64,000 bases of DNA. Source: Utricularia gibba. Lineage: Eukaryota > Streptophyta > Magnoliopsida > Lamiales > Lentibulariaceae. The stretch lies in NCBI GenBank assembly GCA_002189035.1, contig CM007989.1:1860001-1924000 (forward strand). The letters run 5' to 3'. How positions within the stretch are numbered: the first letter of the stretch is position 1; each line of letters opens with the position of its first letter. Shown here one piece after another: positions 1 through 14,647 of the stretch. The notes beneath the pieces were generated by a model. It did not search any database, was not told the DNA's origin, and saw only the letters and a program-made list of their open reading frames with translations. A program made the translations under genes and the position numbers.

Positions 1-307
1 TGGTAATACTTTTTACAGAGGACGTTTCTCCTTTGGAAGATGATGGCGGTTGACATGTGATGGAGAAGATGAAGGGTGCGCATGTACAGACAAGAGTAAG
101 AGAAATACAATAATTGTACATCGAGAAGACAAATTGTATTCGTTGGCCTTTTCTTCTGCATATCTGATAACACGACAGTCTGCTTGGTAAATTTGGCATC
201 TTTCTCTTCCATTTTCATCAAAAGAAAACAGCTTGCTCTCAGTAGTCAGTCACCGTGACTGCTGGCAACCCACAGGCGTCCATTGCTTCTGAGTTGTGAT
301 GACAATC
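1..307. other. downstream flank of the first gene
   Basis: This stretch lies beyond the stop of the minus-strand gene at 308-616 and probably holds its 3' untranslated region. I see no coding signal in it. Confidence 0.4.
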
Positions 308-616
308 TTATGGAGAACATAAGCACCTCTTCGCCGCGAGAGAAAATGACTTGCTCACTTTGACAGAGAACCTGCTCTTTCTCCTCCTCCTCCTTGCTCT
401 CCAGCCACTATGCGGAGTTGCGAGGCAGTGTGCCATGCCGCGTTCATTGAGGAACACCCCTCTTGCGATCGGAGGAGACCACAGGCCGCTCTTGGAGTAA
501 TCGAAGTCGAATTCGGAGACGTCGTAGAACTTGGAGAGGAGCTTGTTGGACACATCCGGGGACACAACTTGAATTCTGAGTTCCTGGGCAGAAGAGGAGA
601 TCTCAGGAGGCGACAT
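308..616 (-). CDS. small plant-specific protein, UCP031279-like (tentative)
   Basis: A single open frame of 102 residues runs from the ATG at 616 to the stop at 308. The middle holds the segment KFYDVSEFDFDYSKSGLWSP, which I recall from a family of short plant proteins of unknown function (UCP031279). The tail is rich in Arg/Lys and Ser and ends in a Cys-containing stretch. No signal peptide, membrane segment or catalytic motif is visible. The frame appears intronless. The family assignment rests on memory of this motif only, and the biochemical role is unknown. The frame on the other strand over the same bases has no recognisable motif and is taken as a shadow. Confidence 0.5.
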   Translation of the reverse strand: MSPPEISSSAQELRIQVVSPDVSNKLLSKFYDVSEFDFDYSKSGLWSPPIARGVFLNERGMAHCLATPHSGWRARRRRRKSRFSVKVSKSFSLAAKRCLCSP

Positions 617-981
617 GAGAGTTAATGAGATATGAGGTGACAGCCGGAGCTCATGGCAGTGGCTACCATAAGAAAGAGTAGGAATGAGGACGAGGCTAGC
701 AGCACAGCCTACACTGCGTACTGTTCAGCACTCACATGCACAAATGCAGATGCCGCATCTTATCTTTTTACTCTTTTTATTCCAAAGAAAAATTGCATCT
801 TTTTTTTACTATCCCAATAGCAAAAATTAACTGAAAAAAAAATTGGATCTTTCGTTATCATCTCATGTACGTTGTCCGAGAGGGGTGTTCTGTTGGTAGG
901 ATGAAGAAGAAGAAACCAGGTATCCGCCTTAACTGGGTGGTGCACAGGGCCTAAAACGACATGAATCCAAGTGCTCTGAGC
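617..981. other. upstream flank of first gene, no gene seen
   Basis: This is the presumed promoter and 5' leader side of the minus-strand gene ending at 616. It contains A/T runs around 770-850 but no convincing TATA box or other gene. Confidence 0.35.
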
Positions 982-1380
982 TCAAGCTCCATGAAATATG
1001 TCGAGAAGTCGATCCTTCAAGAAACTGGAGGCATTTTCACTCGCTTTCATGAGTAACTGCACTGCATGTGCTGGAGAGGGTTCTGTGTATTTCGATAAGA
1101 GAGTCGAGCCCAGTTGGGCGGAAGAGCCATGCACCCACCTCCAAAAAAGAATTGGCACATTGGCTGAAGTCTGCAATTTCAAATTGGGCAGAGCTCCAGA
1201 ACTTCGCCAGCTAGAAGATTGTTCCAAGAACCCCGATGATGCACAGTTGAAAATGATCAGCGCCGATGGGATAGTCTCACGATCCGTTAAGGGAAAAAAG
1301 TTCGCCATCATGGCCGCGGTTCCAATCACGGCTATGATTAAAATGCGCGAGAATCGATAAAATCTACCTGTGGAATGCAT
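982..1380. other. segment open on both strands, coding status uncertain
   Basis: The plus strand is open for 120 codons (998-1360) and the minus strand for 132 codons (982-1380) over the same bases. Base composition is coding-like and more GC-rich than the flanks. Neither translation matches a family I recognise. The plus translation has several cysteines near its start and many charged residues; the minus translation has a hydrophobic N-terminal part. Possible explanations are an exon of an unknown gene, an eroded transposon fragment, or chance. Confidence 0.25.
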
Positions 1381-1989
1381 CCCTCGCCGGATGCTTTCGA
1401 TGGCTTAAACATCAACATGCCTGCAACGAGGACGTTCTTATGTGCAGTCGGCGAAAAGGGATGCTCCTCCGTGGGTTTTGATTCAGGCATGAGGATCTGA
1501 AAATCCACGGCGGGTCAAAGCAGAATTCTTTAGAAGCGTGCTGTCAAATATGACAGCTACCTACACTCACAGAGGGCTTGATAGGTGCGCTTAAACTAAG
1601 GCGAGGAACAAGAAGAAGGGATGCAAGAAGCATATTTAGATGTGATCGAGTACTAAATTTGTAAATTATACGCATCTTTTAATGCTTTTCATACAGATAT
1701 TATTGCGTAGTGAATCGATCATTCACAAAGATGGCATCACCTTCCTTTTTCCTTCACCTTGGTTCTTCCTTGCTTTTTTTCTTATTTATGTAGTCTTCTG
1801 CCACGTTCTTTTTGAACACCCATTCTTGTTCTTGATAAGAAACAGCAAACAATCAAACTAGAGACACTCTCGTGGGAACAAGATCAGAGAAGAATATGTG
1901 TTTTTAGAATGAGTGAAAACAGTCAAACAAGGCCATTAATACAGGCCCTTACAGCACATCGAGGAAAACAATCATGCTTAACAAGCTCA
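1381..1989. other. spacer, no gene seen
   Basis: There are no long frames and no recognised RNA or repeat. The sequence becomes AT-rich after about 1640. Confidence 0.4.
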
Positions 1990-1993
1990 TGCG

Positions 1994-2432
1994 TCGATCA
2001 TGGTCAGCGATGGGGGTGAACCGCTTCTTCTAAAAGTGGGCTCATGTCTTCCAGGTTCACCGTCTCCATCTTCACTGCTAGATTGCCCGTCGAAATCTCC
2101 TTCACCGTCTCCATGCGCGGGCCCAACATGGCGATGATCTTTCAGGCGTTACGCAGGAGGGAGAAGAAGAGGAGCGCCTTCAGGCCTCCTCTCTTTGAAT
2201 CCGATTTTGATGCCTGGGCATTGCTCCTCTGATCGCGCAAATAACAGACCTCGCCGTCGCACACGTATTTCTGGTGCTCCTGCTGCGGCGGCGGCCTCTC
2301 CTCGTCCCGGGGCTTTATGCATTTCAGAATCTCAAACATGATCTCTTCTACGCTCCTCCCCAATGCGCCCAGATCGCTGATTTTATGGGCTTGGGGATCT
2401 CCCCAAGCGTAATGAATCACAAACCAAAACAC
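1994..2432 (-). CDS. uncertain minus-strand ORF(s), unknown product
   Basis: A 96-codon minus frame (2432 to 2142) is hydrophilic and charged in its centre, with two cysteines and a Pro/Gln-rich patch, and ends in a Leu/Phe-rich segment. Directly beyond its stop, the same strand continues with a short frame starting MLGPRMETVKEIS, which also looks protein-like. The two parts could be pieces of one coding region broken by a stop, or exons of an unrecognised gene. I do not know the family. There is no clear promoter or start context, so this is only a candidate. Confidence 0.25.
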
Positions 2433-3116
2433 AGTCTACGTTGAAATTTCTACACGCAGACGAAAATGTCCACTCCTTTCTCAGGGGTCGGTTTTTTGAC
2501 GCGTCATGCGCTTACCGACGCCTACTCGAATGGATCAGACCCGATTCCCATGGTCAAACCGCACGTGTCACAAAAAATATTTTTAATAAAAGTATAGTAA
2601 TTAATATGTATTTACAATGAAATAATGCTTAATAAATATATTTAAACTATATGGAAAAAATAAAACTTATTTCATTAAAATTCTCATAACTTAAAAATTT
2701 TAAAAACATGATTAAAAAATATGTAATATTTAATAAATTATATATATATTGAATAAATATATTTGTCAAATACAATCAAATGTCTTAAATTTCAGTAATT
2801 TGCTGTGAACCTGCGTTGACCATGGTCTGACCGTGACATTGCTTTCATTCTAAATAATTAAGCAAAATACACATAATTAACAGAAAAATAGTAAATTAGT
2901 AAGCATTACACCATGGACATATGGATAAGCAACAACTAGGGGATGGATGATTATTGAGTATTTACAATCATAGCACAGGGTGGGGGGCATTATGTACACG
3001 GCGGCCATGACTGAAGGGCCTTGCTGCTTCAGCAGCATCCAAATGTGTTCTCGCCACTGTAAGTCATGTACAGGAATCCATCCTCATCTTTGTTCTCCTC
3101 ATAAATTGCAGACATC
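2433..3116. other. AT-rich spacer
   Basis: The part from about 2570 to 2920 is strongly AT-rich, with many TAATA and ATAAATATA stretches. No gene, RNA or repeat unit is recognised. Confidence 0.4.
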
Positions 3117-4560
<1,444 letters not shown>

Positions 4561-4570
4561 ATTTCTGCGC

Positions 4571-4580
4571 CTATATATCT
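4571..4580 (+). promoter_or_regulatory. TATA box of GGPPS small-subunit gene
   Basis: The motif CTATATATCT lies about 35 bases before the start codon at 4612. That leaves room for only a very short 5' leader, so the transcription start or the translation start may sit slightly differently. Confidence 0.5.
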
Positions 4581-4611
4581 ATCACACATGGCTTGACGTC
4601 TAGGAACGGCG

Positions 4612-5466
4612 ATGGCGTGTCTAGATATCAGAGCAATTTTTTCCGGTGGTCTGCCCAGAAATACTGGTCGTTTGATGGCGGCCATGGCTCCATCTGAATC
4701 TCCTCCATCCTGCTACTGGTCCTCCATTGAAGCCGATGTTCTCTCCTACATAAAGACAGCCATTCCACTCAAGTCGCCGGAGACGGTTTTCGAGCCGATG
4801 CGCCATCTAACCCTCGCAGCTCCAACTACCACAGCGTCCTCCCTCTGTGTGGCTGCTTGTGAACTCGTAGGCGGCGACCGGAGCCAGGCGATCGCGGCGG
4901 CTGCTGCTCTTCATCTGGTCCATGCAGGGGTGTACACCCACGAGCACCTTCAGTTAACTGACCGGAGAATCGAGATCCAAATACAGCACAAGTACGACCC
5001 CAACATTGAGCTCCTGTACGGAGATGCGATCGTTCCCCTCGGAGTGGAGCTTCTGGCGCGGTCAGTGAACGGGGACAATCAGGACAGAGTTCTTGAAGCG
5101 ATTATTGAAATCAGCAGGTGCATCGGGTCACAGGGCATGGTCGACGGCCAGTATCGAAAGGTGAAAGCACTCAGGCAATCGGATGCCCAGCAAATCGATT
5201 ACGTGATCAGGAAAACGGAAGGCGAAATCCACGCCTGCGGTGGCGCGTGTGGCGCCATACTGGGCGGCGCCGCCGTAGGGGAGATCGAGAGAATGAGGAG
5301 ATTTGGTCTGTTTGTTGGCATGGCCAAGGGAATGGCCTCGTTGATAAATCATCCCGATTTCGAGGAAAGGATCGGAGAGCTCAAGGCGCTCGCCTGGAAA
5401 GAAATAGCGGACTTCGCCGGAGCAAAACCAGAACTCATTTCTAGCTTGGTGCACTCGTCGCCTTGA
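4612..5466 (+). CDS. geranylgeranyl diphosphate synthase small subunit (heterodimeric GGPPS SSU), plastid
   Basis: This intronless 284-residue protein belongs to the trans-prenyltransferase fold but lacks the metal-binding Asp-rich motifs. Where catalytic GGPPS has a DDxxD motif, this protein reads HLVHAGVYTHEHLQLTD. It carries two CxxxC motifs, CVAAC at residues 79-83 and CGGAC at 209-213. These mark plant small subunits, which are inactive alone but bind the catalytic GGPPS and shift or boost GPP/GGPP production for plastid isoprenoids. The N-terminal 40 residues are rich in Ser, Ala and Arg and suit a chloroplast transit peptide. The next gene lies 0.6 kb downstream on the same strand but is unrelated in function. 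Which SSU subtype it is cannot be decided without a tree. Confidence 0.85.
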   Translation: MACLDIRAIFSGGLPRNTGRLMAAMAPSESPPSCYWSSIEADVLSYIKTAIPLKSPETVFEPMRHLTLAAPTTTASSLCVAACELVGGDRSQAIAAAAALHLVHAGVYTHEHLQLTDRRIEIQIQHKYDPNIELLYGDAIVPLGVELLARSVNGDNQDRVLEAIIEISRCIGSQGMVDGQYRKVKALRQSDAQQIDYVIRKTEGEIHACGGACGAILGGAAVGEIERMRRFGLFVGMAKGMASLINHPDFEERIGELKALAWKEIADFAGAKPELISSLVHSSP

Positions 5467-5945
5467 GAGTGACGCCCAACTCTCCGAATTTCAGATATTT
5501 TAAATATAGATTAAATAGACAAGTCGGGATCATTATATTTTGCGAAAAAACAGAGTATTTTCGATTGAAATAGAAATTAATAATGGATAAATTTTTTAAT
5601 AATGAATTTATCTTATTAAATTGTTTATTTTTCTTAGATATGTGTTTTATTTGTTGATAAAAACGATAAATGTTTTATTATTTTAATTAAAACTCAAGTT
5701 TGAGTTTTATATTAATTTGATTTTTTTTCAATGTTAAAGTTTAAATTTTAAATGATTTACTCTATTTTTAAAACAATACCCACGTTTTGTAATATATCTC
5801 ATCGAAATCGAGTGGTACATGAAATTATCATTTTCTCTGTGTTTTTTTAATAAGAAAATCAATTAAACCATAGAAAATAGCAAATATTTTTCTCCCAATG
5901 TTTATCGCAAGAAAAGACAGTTGTCCCCTTAACGGATAGATATTC
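5467..5945. other. AT-rich spacer between GGPPS SSU and aconitase
   Basis: This sequence is low in G+C with many A and T runs. It should contain the 3' end of the SSU transcript and the aconitase promoter. No other feature was seen. Confidence 0.4.
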
Positions 5946-5946
5946 G

Positions 5947-5953
5947 TATATAA
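5947..5953 (+). promoter_or_regulatory. TATA box of aconitase gene
   Basis: TATATAA lies about 126 bases before the first in-frame ATG at 6079, which fits a leader of roughly 100 bases. Confidence 0.55.
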
Positions 5954-6078
5954 GACAAAGATGGTTTAGCTCAGCATTAGGTCATTTGGTATTGTGGAGA
6001 ACTAACAGGTTAATTCGTTTACACAATGGGGTTGGTAGGTCTCTGATTCACGACTACAAATTCACGTTTCTCACCGTC

Positions 6079-9000
6079 ATGAACGTGTCTGCTGCCTGCC
6101 AAACCGCTTCATTCTCGGGTCTCAGAGCCAGCGGAATACGTTTCGCTCGTCGTCTTCCTGCAACTGCAAATCCTTCCGTTCGCTGTCCGCACACTTCTTC
6201 TTCTGCGTCTCGACCGCGATCTTTGAGTTTCTCCTCGGCGCTCAGATCGTTGCGCATTTGTACCCCGCGCTGGAGTCACGGACTTGACTGGCGATCGCCG
6301 ATTTGCCTGAGGGCTCAGATCCGGGCTGCCTCGCCTGTTCTACAACGTTTTGAGCGAAAGATCGCTTCCATGGGTATGCCGATAGCCTTTTTATGTGCTT
6401 TGTCGGCTCAGCTGTTCTCTTTCGGAATTCTTTTTTAGTATTTTGATTCTTGTTTGTAGTGAAATCAGCTTAAGCTCTTGGCAATGAATGAGCTCATTAG
6501 TTTAGCCAGGATTAGGGGATATTGTTGTTGTAGTTGTGATCTTTCATTGTAATGAATCTGCACGTTTGAAAATAACCATGGGTAATATTGGCTGTGGCTG
6601 GTGTGGGATTTTATATTAGTGAGTCTGTTCATGAAGTTTCATTGGTGTGTATCTTTTACGGATCGCATATGATTTTATTTTTACTAAGTGGTTATCTTCA
6701 AGTTCCACAGATGGTCATTTCCCTGATTTTGATTTGAAACCTTCTACTCAATGAAGTTTTCCAATTTCATGCAGCTTCAGAACATCCTTTCAGTGGAATA
6801 CTATCCAGCCTTCCCAAGCAAGGAGGCGGGGAATTCGGAAAATATTATAGCCTTCCTGCACTGAATGACCCTAGAATTGGTACGGGCGTTTTATTTGATA
6901 TATGTTTCTTTTTTGCAGTAAAAATCAAACCTACAGGTCAAGTTGTTAGACCTTTTTATTTGTGATATGCAGGTTAAAAATGATGAAAGTGTTTTTTTTT
7001 TTTTACCTCCACACTCATTGACTGTTTGTTTTAACTTTTCTTTTTCTTTTTCCAGATAAGCTTCCATATTCTATCCGGATACTCCTAGAGTCTGCCATAC
7101 GAAACTGTGACAACTTCCAAGTCATGAAGGAAGATGTTGAGAAAATCATTGACTGGGAAAATTCGGCTCCAAAACAAGTAGAGATCCCTTTCAAACCAGC
7201 CCGTGTTCTCTTACAGGTCAGTGATCAAGCAATGTTCCTGGAAACGAGTTGTGCAATCCAGTTGCATATTTTCTCACAATTCTCTTTATCCATACACATA
7301 GGACTTCACTGGAGTTCCAGCTGTGGTTGACCTTGCTTCTATGAGGGACGCAATCAAAGACCTTGGTAGTAATCCAGACAAGATCAATCCTTTGGTATGA
7401 AGCCTCTCTTTCTAGTGCTGTCTATTTTTTCTTAAGATGCGTGGTAATGGGGATGTCATTGAGCATATGAAGGCGTGCAATCCTACAGAGTGCCATGACA
7501 CCTGTTCCGAAATAGATCTGATATGAAATTTTGTTATGCCTAGGTTCCCGTGGACCTAGTAATTGACCACTCTGTTCAAGTTGATGTTGCAAGATCTGAA
7601 AATGCCGTGCAAGCAAACATGGATCTTGAATTCAAGAGAAACAAAGAGAGGTTTGCGTTTCTCAAATGGGGTTCTAATGCCTTCCACAATATGCTCGTGG
7701 TTCCTCCAGGTTCTGGTATTGTTCATCAGGTATGAACGCATCATTCCATGTGCCACTAGGAAACTTTTAGGCAATCCTGTATTCAGAGGTCACATTTATT
7801 ATTTTGTTCTAATATTTTATAAATTCGTTCAGGTAAATCTGGAGTATCTTGGGCGTGTTGTATTCAACACTGATGGTATTCTGTACCCGGATAGTGTTGT
7901 TGGAACTGATTCCCATACAACAATGATCGATGGGCTGGGTGTTGCTGGATGGGGTGTTGGTGGAATAGAAGCAGAGGCGGCAATGCTGGGCCAGGTAATG
8001 TGTGATATGTGTTGGAAGTGTGAAACCAAGTGATGTTACTCAGCTCTTTTTATTCTACCAACCCTTAGCATGTAGGATTACGTAGTATGAATGATTGGAA
8101 TTTTTGCTTCCTATCAGTACTGTCCAGAAGTGTGGCTCATTGTTTCTGGCAATTGACAGACTTCTTCTGCGTTGCGCTTTATAAATTCTTTATGTTGACA
8201 GCCTATGAGCATGGTTTTGCCTGGTGTTGTTGGATTCAAGTTGTCTGGAAAAATGCGAGAAGGAGTTACTGCAACAGACTTGGTTTTAACTGTTACACAA
8301 ATGCTGAGGAAACATGGCGTTGTTGGAAAATTTGTTGAATTTTATGGTAATTATCATCCTTGTGGAAGCTGATCTTTTTGTATTTTCGCTTGTTGTTGAG
8401 TTTGGGTGCTTTAAATTTTTTTCTTTGTAGGTGAGGGCATGGGGCAGCTGTCCTTGGCAGATAGGGCTACAATCGCTAATATGTCACCTGAATATGGAGC
8501 TACCATGGGCTTCTTTCCGGTTGACCATGTTACCCTTCAGTACCTGAGATTGACAGGCAGAAGCAATGAAACGGTTGCTCACATTTTTTATCCTTTTTAA
8601 ATTCAAGTTTTGTATGCCTATCAAGCCAGTCCTCATTGGGGCTTATTGAAACCGCCTGTTATTTCAAATTGGATAGGTCTCCATGATCGAGGCATACTTG
8701 CGTGCAAACAAAATGTTTGTCGACTATAGTGAGGTTTGTTGCTCTATCAAGCTCTTGTATAATGGATTTGGATGGACTAACCTAAAATTACTGGAAATAT
8801 TTTGTGACGCAGCCCCAGAATGAGCGAGTGTACTCTTCTTATTTGGAGTTAGATCTTGCTGATGTTGAACCTTGTATTTCAGGGCCTAAAAGGTATGCAT
8901 GTCGAAATGTTATGAAACTCTTGCTTTGTGGTGAAGCTCACTCGTTATATGAAACTCTTGCTTTGTGATGGTACAGGCCTCATGATAGGGTCCCCTTAAA

Positions 9001-11432
9001 AGATATGAAGGCTGATTGGCATTCTTGTCTTGATAGTAAAGTTGGGTTTAAGGTGAGTAGCTTAGTTACGTATGCTTGGTTGGAACATTCTCTCTAGCAA
9101 TTTCCTAAAAATAGTATACGGCTTATTTATGAGCTGTATGAACTTTTTTTCTCAAGCTTTTTTCAAGGTTATTTGTGTTGTTGACCTTTTGTACTGACTT
9201 TTATTCAGGGTTTTGCGGTCCCAAAGGAGCAACAGGATAAAATAGTAAAATTTTCATTTCAAGGGCAGCCTGCAGAGCTTAAACATGGAAGTGTAGTCAT
9301 AGCAGCCATTACAAGTTGCACTAACACATCAAACCCAAGTGTCATGCTTGGAGCAGGTCTTGTCGCGAAGAAAGCATGCGAACTTGGATTAGAGGTTAGG
9401 ACCAGCTGGAATAGGACGTTCTTGTTTTTCCCCCCTTGTTGTGTGGGGAAGTGATTGCAAGATCATGCAAAAATATAGGTTTTTTTTGTACAGAAATATA
9501 GGCATTTTTTCATATTTTTCTGGGTAATGCACAGGTGAAGCCATGGGTGAAAACAAGTCTTGCTCCTGGGTCTGGAGTTGTAACAAAATATCTACTCCAG
9601 AGGTAATGTAGTGGATGATATTCTACCACATCGGCCATAGTTTTTCCTTTTTCTTGCTTTCTTCATGTTGCCTATTGCTCATTCTGAGTCTGTCCTGTGA
9701 TCTCTCAGCGGTCTGCAAAAGTTCCTGAACCAGCAAGGCTTTAATATAGTTGGTTATGGTTGCACAACTTGCATTGGCAATTCAGGAGATCTGGATGAGT
9801 CAGTTGCTTCTGCCATTGCTGACAATGGTATATTGTGTTTTTTACAAACTGGGTTCTCCAATATGTCATATCCTCCCATTCATTCGACTTTCATATTTTC
9901 CCAAAGATCTTGTCGCTGCTGCTGTGCTTTCTGGGAATAGGAACTTTGAAGGTCGTGTCCATCCCCTGACCAGAGCCAATTATCTTGCGTCACCTCCATT
10001 AGTTGTGGCTTATGCTCTTGCTGGGACGGTATGATTGAATTGTATCCTTCTTGTAGTCTCTGTTTTTGAAACGTTTTTTTTTTTTAATATATTGTCTATT
10101 GTCATCCCTTGCAGGTTGACATTGATTTTGAGAAGGAGCCCATAGGCACTACAAAGGACGGCAGGAGTGTTTATTTTAAGGACATTTGGCCGACGAGCGA
10201 TGAAATTGCCCAGGTAATTTCCTCTTCAGAAAGTAGGAATGGTGTGCACTTTGCAGTAGACTGATAAAGTTTGTGGTTGGTACTTTTACTTGCTCTAGGT
10301 TGTTCAATCCAGCGTACTTCCCGAAATGTTCAACAGTACCTACGAGGCCATCACGAAAGGCAATCAGTTATGGAATCAGTTGTCTGTGCCACCATCTAGT
10401 CTTTATTCTTGGGACCCGGAGTCGACGTACATCCACAAACCCCCATATTTCAGTGGGATGACTATGAGCCCGCCCGGTCCCCGTGAAATTAAGGATGCCT
10501 ACTGCCTACTTTTGTTTGGTGACAGCATCACGACTGATCATATCTCTCCTGCTGGAAGCATCCACAAAGATAGCCCTGCTGCGAAGTACTTGATAGATCG
10601 GGGTGTAGATAGAAAAGACTTCAATTCCTATGGAAGCCGCCGTGGCAATGATGAGGTGATGGCAAGAGGCACTTTTGCTAACATTAGAATAGTAAATAAA
10701 TTGCTGGATGGTGAAGTGGGGCCAAAAACCATTCACATACCCTCGGGGAGAAGCTCTATGTGTACGATGCTGCGACGGTAAGCGTTCAACCTACACCTTA
10801 CTGTCATAGTTATGATTCCATGCAGGCAGTACTTGGCTCATTGACCTGTGGCTGAACTAAAAATGTTTGTCAGCGATACAAGACAGCGGGCAAGACACAA
10901 TAGTTATAGCTGGGTCCGAATATGGGAGTGGCAGTTCGCGGGACTGGGCTGCTAAGGGTCCAATGCTGCAGGTGAGTATGTTGGTCCGTTGCTTCCCCCC
11001 CAATTTTTTATTACTAGGTGAAGTGCTTCAACTCCCCGGGTTGGTTTAGGGTGTGAAAGCTGTGATTGCCAAAAGCTTTGAGAGGATTCACCGGAGCAAC
11101 TTGGTCGGAATGGGCATAGTACCACTTTGCTTCAAAGCCGGCGAAGATGCAGAGAGCCTCGGCCTGACAGGACATGAGCGCTACACCATTGGTCTTCCAA
11201 CAAAGCTGAGCGAAATTAGGCCCGGGCAAGATATCACTGTCACTACGGATGATGGGAAATCGTTCACTTGTACCCTGAGATTTGATACAGAGGTAACCCC
11301 ATATTTCCATTCCTTGCAATGTTTGTGTGTCAGTGATTGAGCTTTTATTCAACACTACCGCAGGTTGAACTGGCGTACTTCGACCATGGCGGCATCCTCC
11401 AATACGTCGTCCGGAACTTGACGAAACAGTAA
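6079..11432 (+). CDS. ACO: aconitate hydratase (aconitase), with two frame-breaking single-base deletions
   Basis: The enzyme converts citrate to isocitrate through a 4Fe-4S cluster in mitochondria and cytosol. Twenty exons can be traced: 6079-6373, 6775-6879, 7056-7216, 7302-7394, 7544-7729, 7833-7994, 8202-8346, 8431-8573, 8677-8733, 8813-8892, 8977-9052, 9209-9394, 9535-9602, 9709-9827, 9907-10028, 10115-10213, 10299-10777, 10874-10971, 11050-11292, 11364-11432. The cluster cysteines lie in SCTNTS and YGCTTCIG. The first ~100 residues are Arg/Ser-rich, as in a targeting peptide. Exon sizes sum to 2986 bases, two short of a whole number of codons. One base is missing at the G run 10745-10748, before the expected KLYVYDAA, and one at 10888-10890, before the expected GQDTIVIAG. 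With both restored the protein would be 995 residues, close to plant aconitases. Confidence 0.93.
8912..8967 (+). repeat. 19-base direct repeat in aconitase intron 10
   Basis: The 19-mer ATGAAACTCTTGCTTTGTG occurs at 8912-8930 and again at 8949-8967. The second copy runs to within 10 bases of the acceptor. It looks like a small local duplication and has no evident function. Confidence 0.7.
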
Positions 11433-11862
11433 CCATGGGCCGACTGATCCTCGCCCCATAAAAGGAACACCCGGGGGTCCCCATGACAATAAGAGCTCTT
11501 TCAAAATTGAGCGGAATACAAACTCATCCATAGTCCTGAGAGAAATAGAAGTATATTCCCTCAAGCTGCCCAAAAGGTGTTTCTCAACGATGTTTCGAAC
11601 TTGAATTTTGCAGGCGTCTGTTTATTTCCGTGCAGTCAATACATTAAATCCATCACGTAAACTGGGTATGCTAAAAAGGTGATCTCATGAGCCAATGACC
11701 CATCAACCATCAAAGGCTGCGGTAGGAACACATGGGGGTTGTGAAAATGAGAATCGTATTCCGTTGGCGGTAGAAAGCGTGCGTTTACGGTACGCGAGGT
11801 GATTGGTTAGAATCATTTCGCATGTGTCCGTTCAAACAGAACAACGAGCCTATCCGTCTTGT
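11433..11862. other. aconitase 3' region and eIF1 promoter
   Basis: This spacer separates two same-strand genes. I see no further coding signal. The last part should be the eIF1 promoter. Confidence 0.4.
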
Positions 11863-11863
11863 C

Positions 11864-11871
11864 TATAAATA
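11864..11871 (+). promoter_or_regulatory. TATA box of eIF1 gene
   Basis: TATAAATA lies about 180 bases before the start codon. A probable leader intron runs from 11928 (GTGCGT) to 12028 (TTCAG), which shortens the mature leader. Confidence 0.6.
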
Positions 11872-12041
11872 CTCCCTTGGCGGCGGAAGCCTCCCAGTCC
11901 TTGCACTTCAACTCGACAGCCCATCAGGTGCGTCCCTCCTCCTCCCTTTCTCTTCTTAGCTGCTCATGATTTTTATCTGTTTGTTTTTTGATGTGGTAAT
12001 GATTCATGTTTCATGGCGCATCCTTCAGAATCGGACGTTGG

Positions 12042-12377
12042 ATGGTGGATCTGGACGGTAACATCCCAAGCGCTTTCGATCCCTTTGCCGAGGCGAAGGA
12101 CTCGGATGCAGCCCCTGAGAAGTACGTCCACATCCGCGTGCAGCAGAGGAATGGGAAGAAGTGCCTGACCACCGTCCAGGGCCTGGGAAAGGAATTCAGC
12201 TACGACAAGATCCTCAAAGATCTCAAGAAGGTTTTCTGCTGCAACGGTAACGTCGTCCAGGACAAACAGCTCGGGAAGGTCATCCAGCTGCAAGGCGATC
12301 AGCGCAAGAATGTTTCCCACTTCCTGCTCTCGGCTGGCATCGTCCCCAAGGATCACATCAAGATCCATGGATTCTGA
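12042..12377 (+). CDS. SUI1: translation initiation factor eIF1 (SUI1 family)
   Basis: The 111-residue product matches plant eIF1 along its whole length, including YVHIRVQQRNGKK, the segment FSYDKILKDLKKVFCCNG, VIQLQGDQRKNV and the C-terminal HIKIHGF. eIF1 binds the 40S subunit, keeps it open for scanning and helps select the AUG. The start at 12042 gives MVDLDGNIPSAFDPF, the usual N-terminus; a longer in-frame extension upstream would run into the predicted leader intron. The coding part is in one exon. Its stop is only 190 bases from the stop of the convergent CDPK gene. Confidence 0.95.
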   Translation: MVDLDGNIPSAFDPFAEAKDSDAAPEKYVHIRVQQRNGKKCLTTVQGLGKEFSYDKILKDLKKVFCCNGNVVQDKQLGKVIQLQGDQRKNVSHFLLSAGIVPKDHIKIHGF

Positions 12378-12566
12378 TTATCTACCCCTATTTATACTCC
12401 CGAGTTGGTCTGGTTTTGTATGAAGGACAAGCTCCTTGACAGGCTGCACTTCTTGCAGCCGCCATGAGCAACTTCTATTAAGCGTGTCTTTCTGTCTCAT
12501 GTTCAACTTAATACAAAGAATATGAATCTATACAGCTGTTTTGTTTAAACAAAAAAATGAGCATTT

Positions 12567-14647
<2,081 letters not shown>

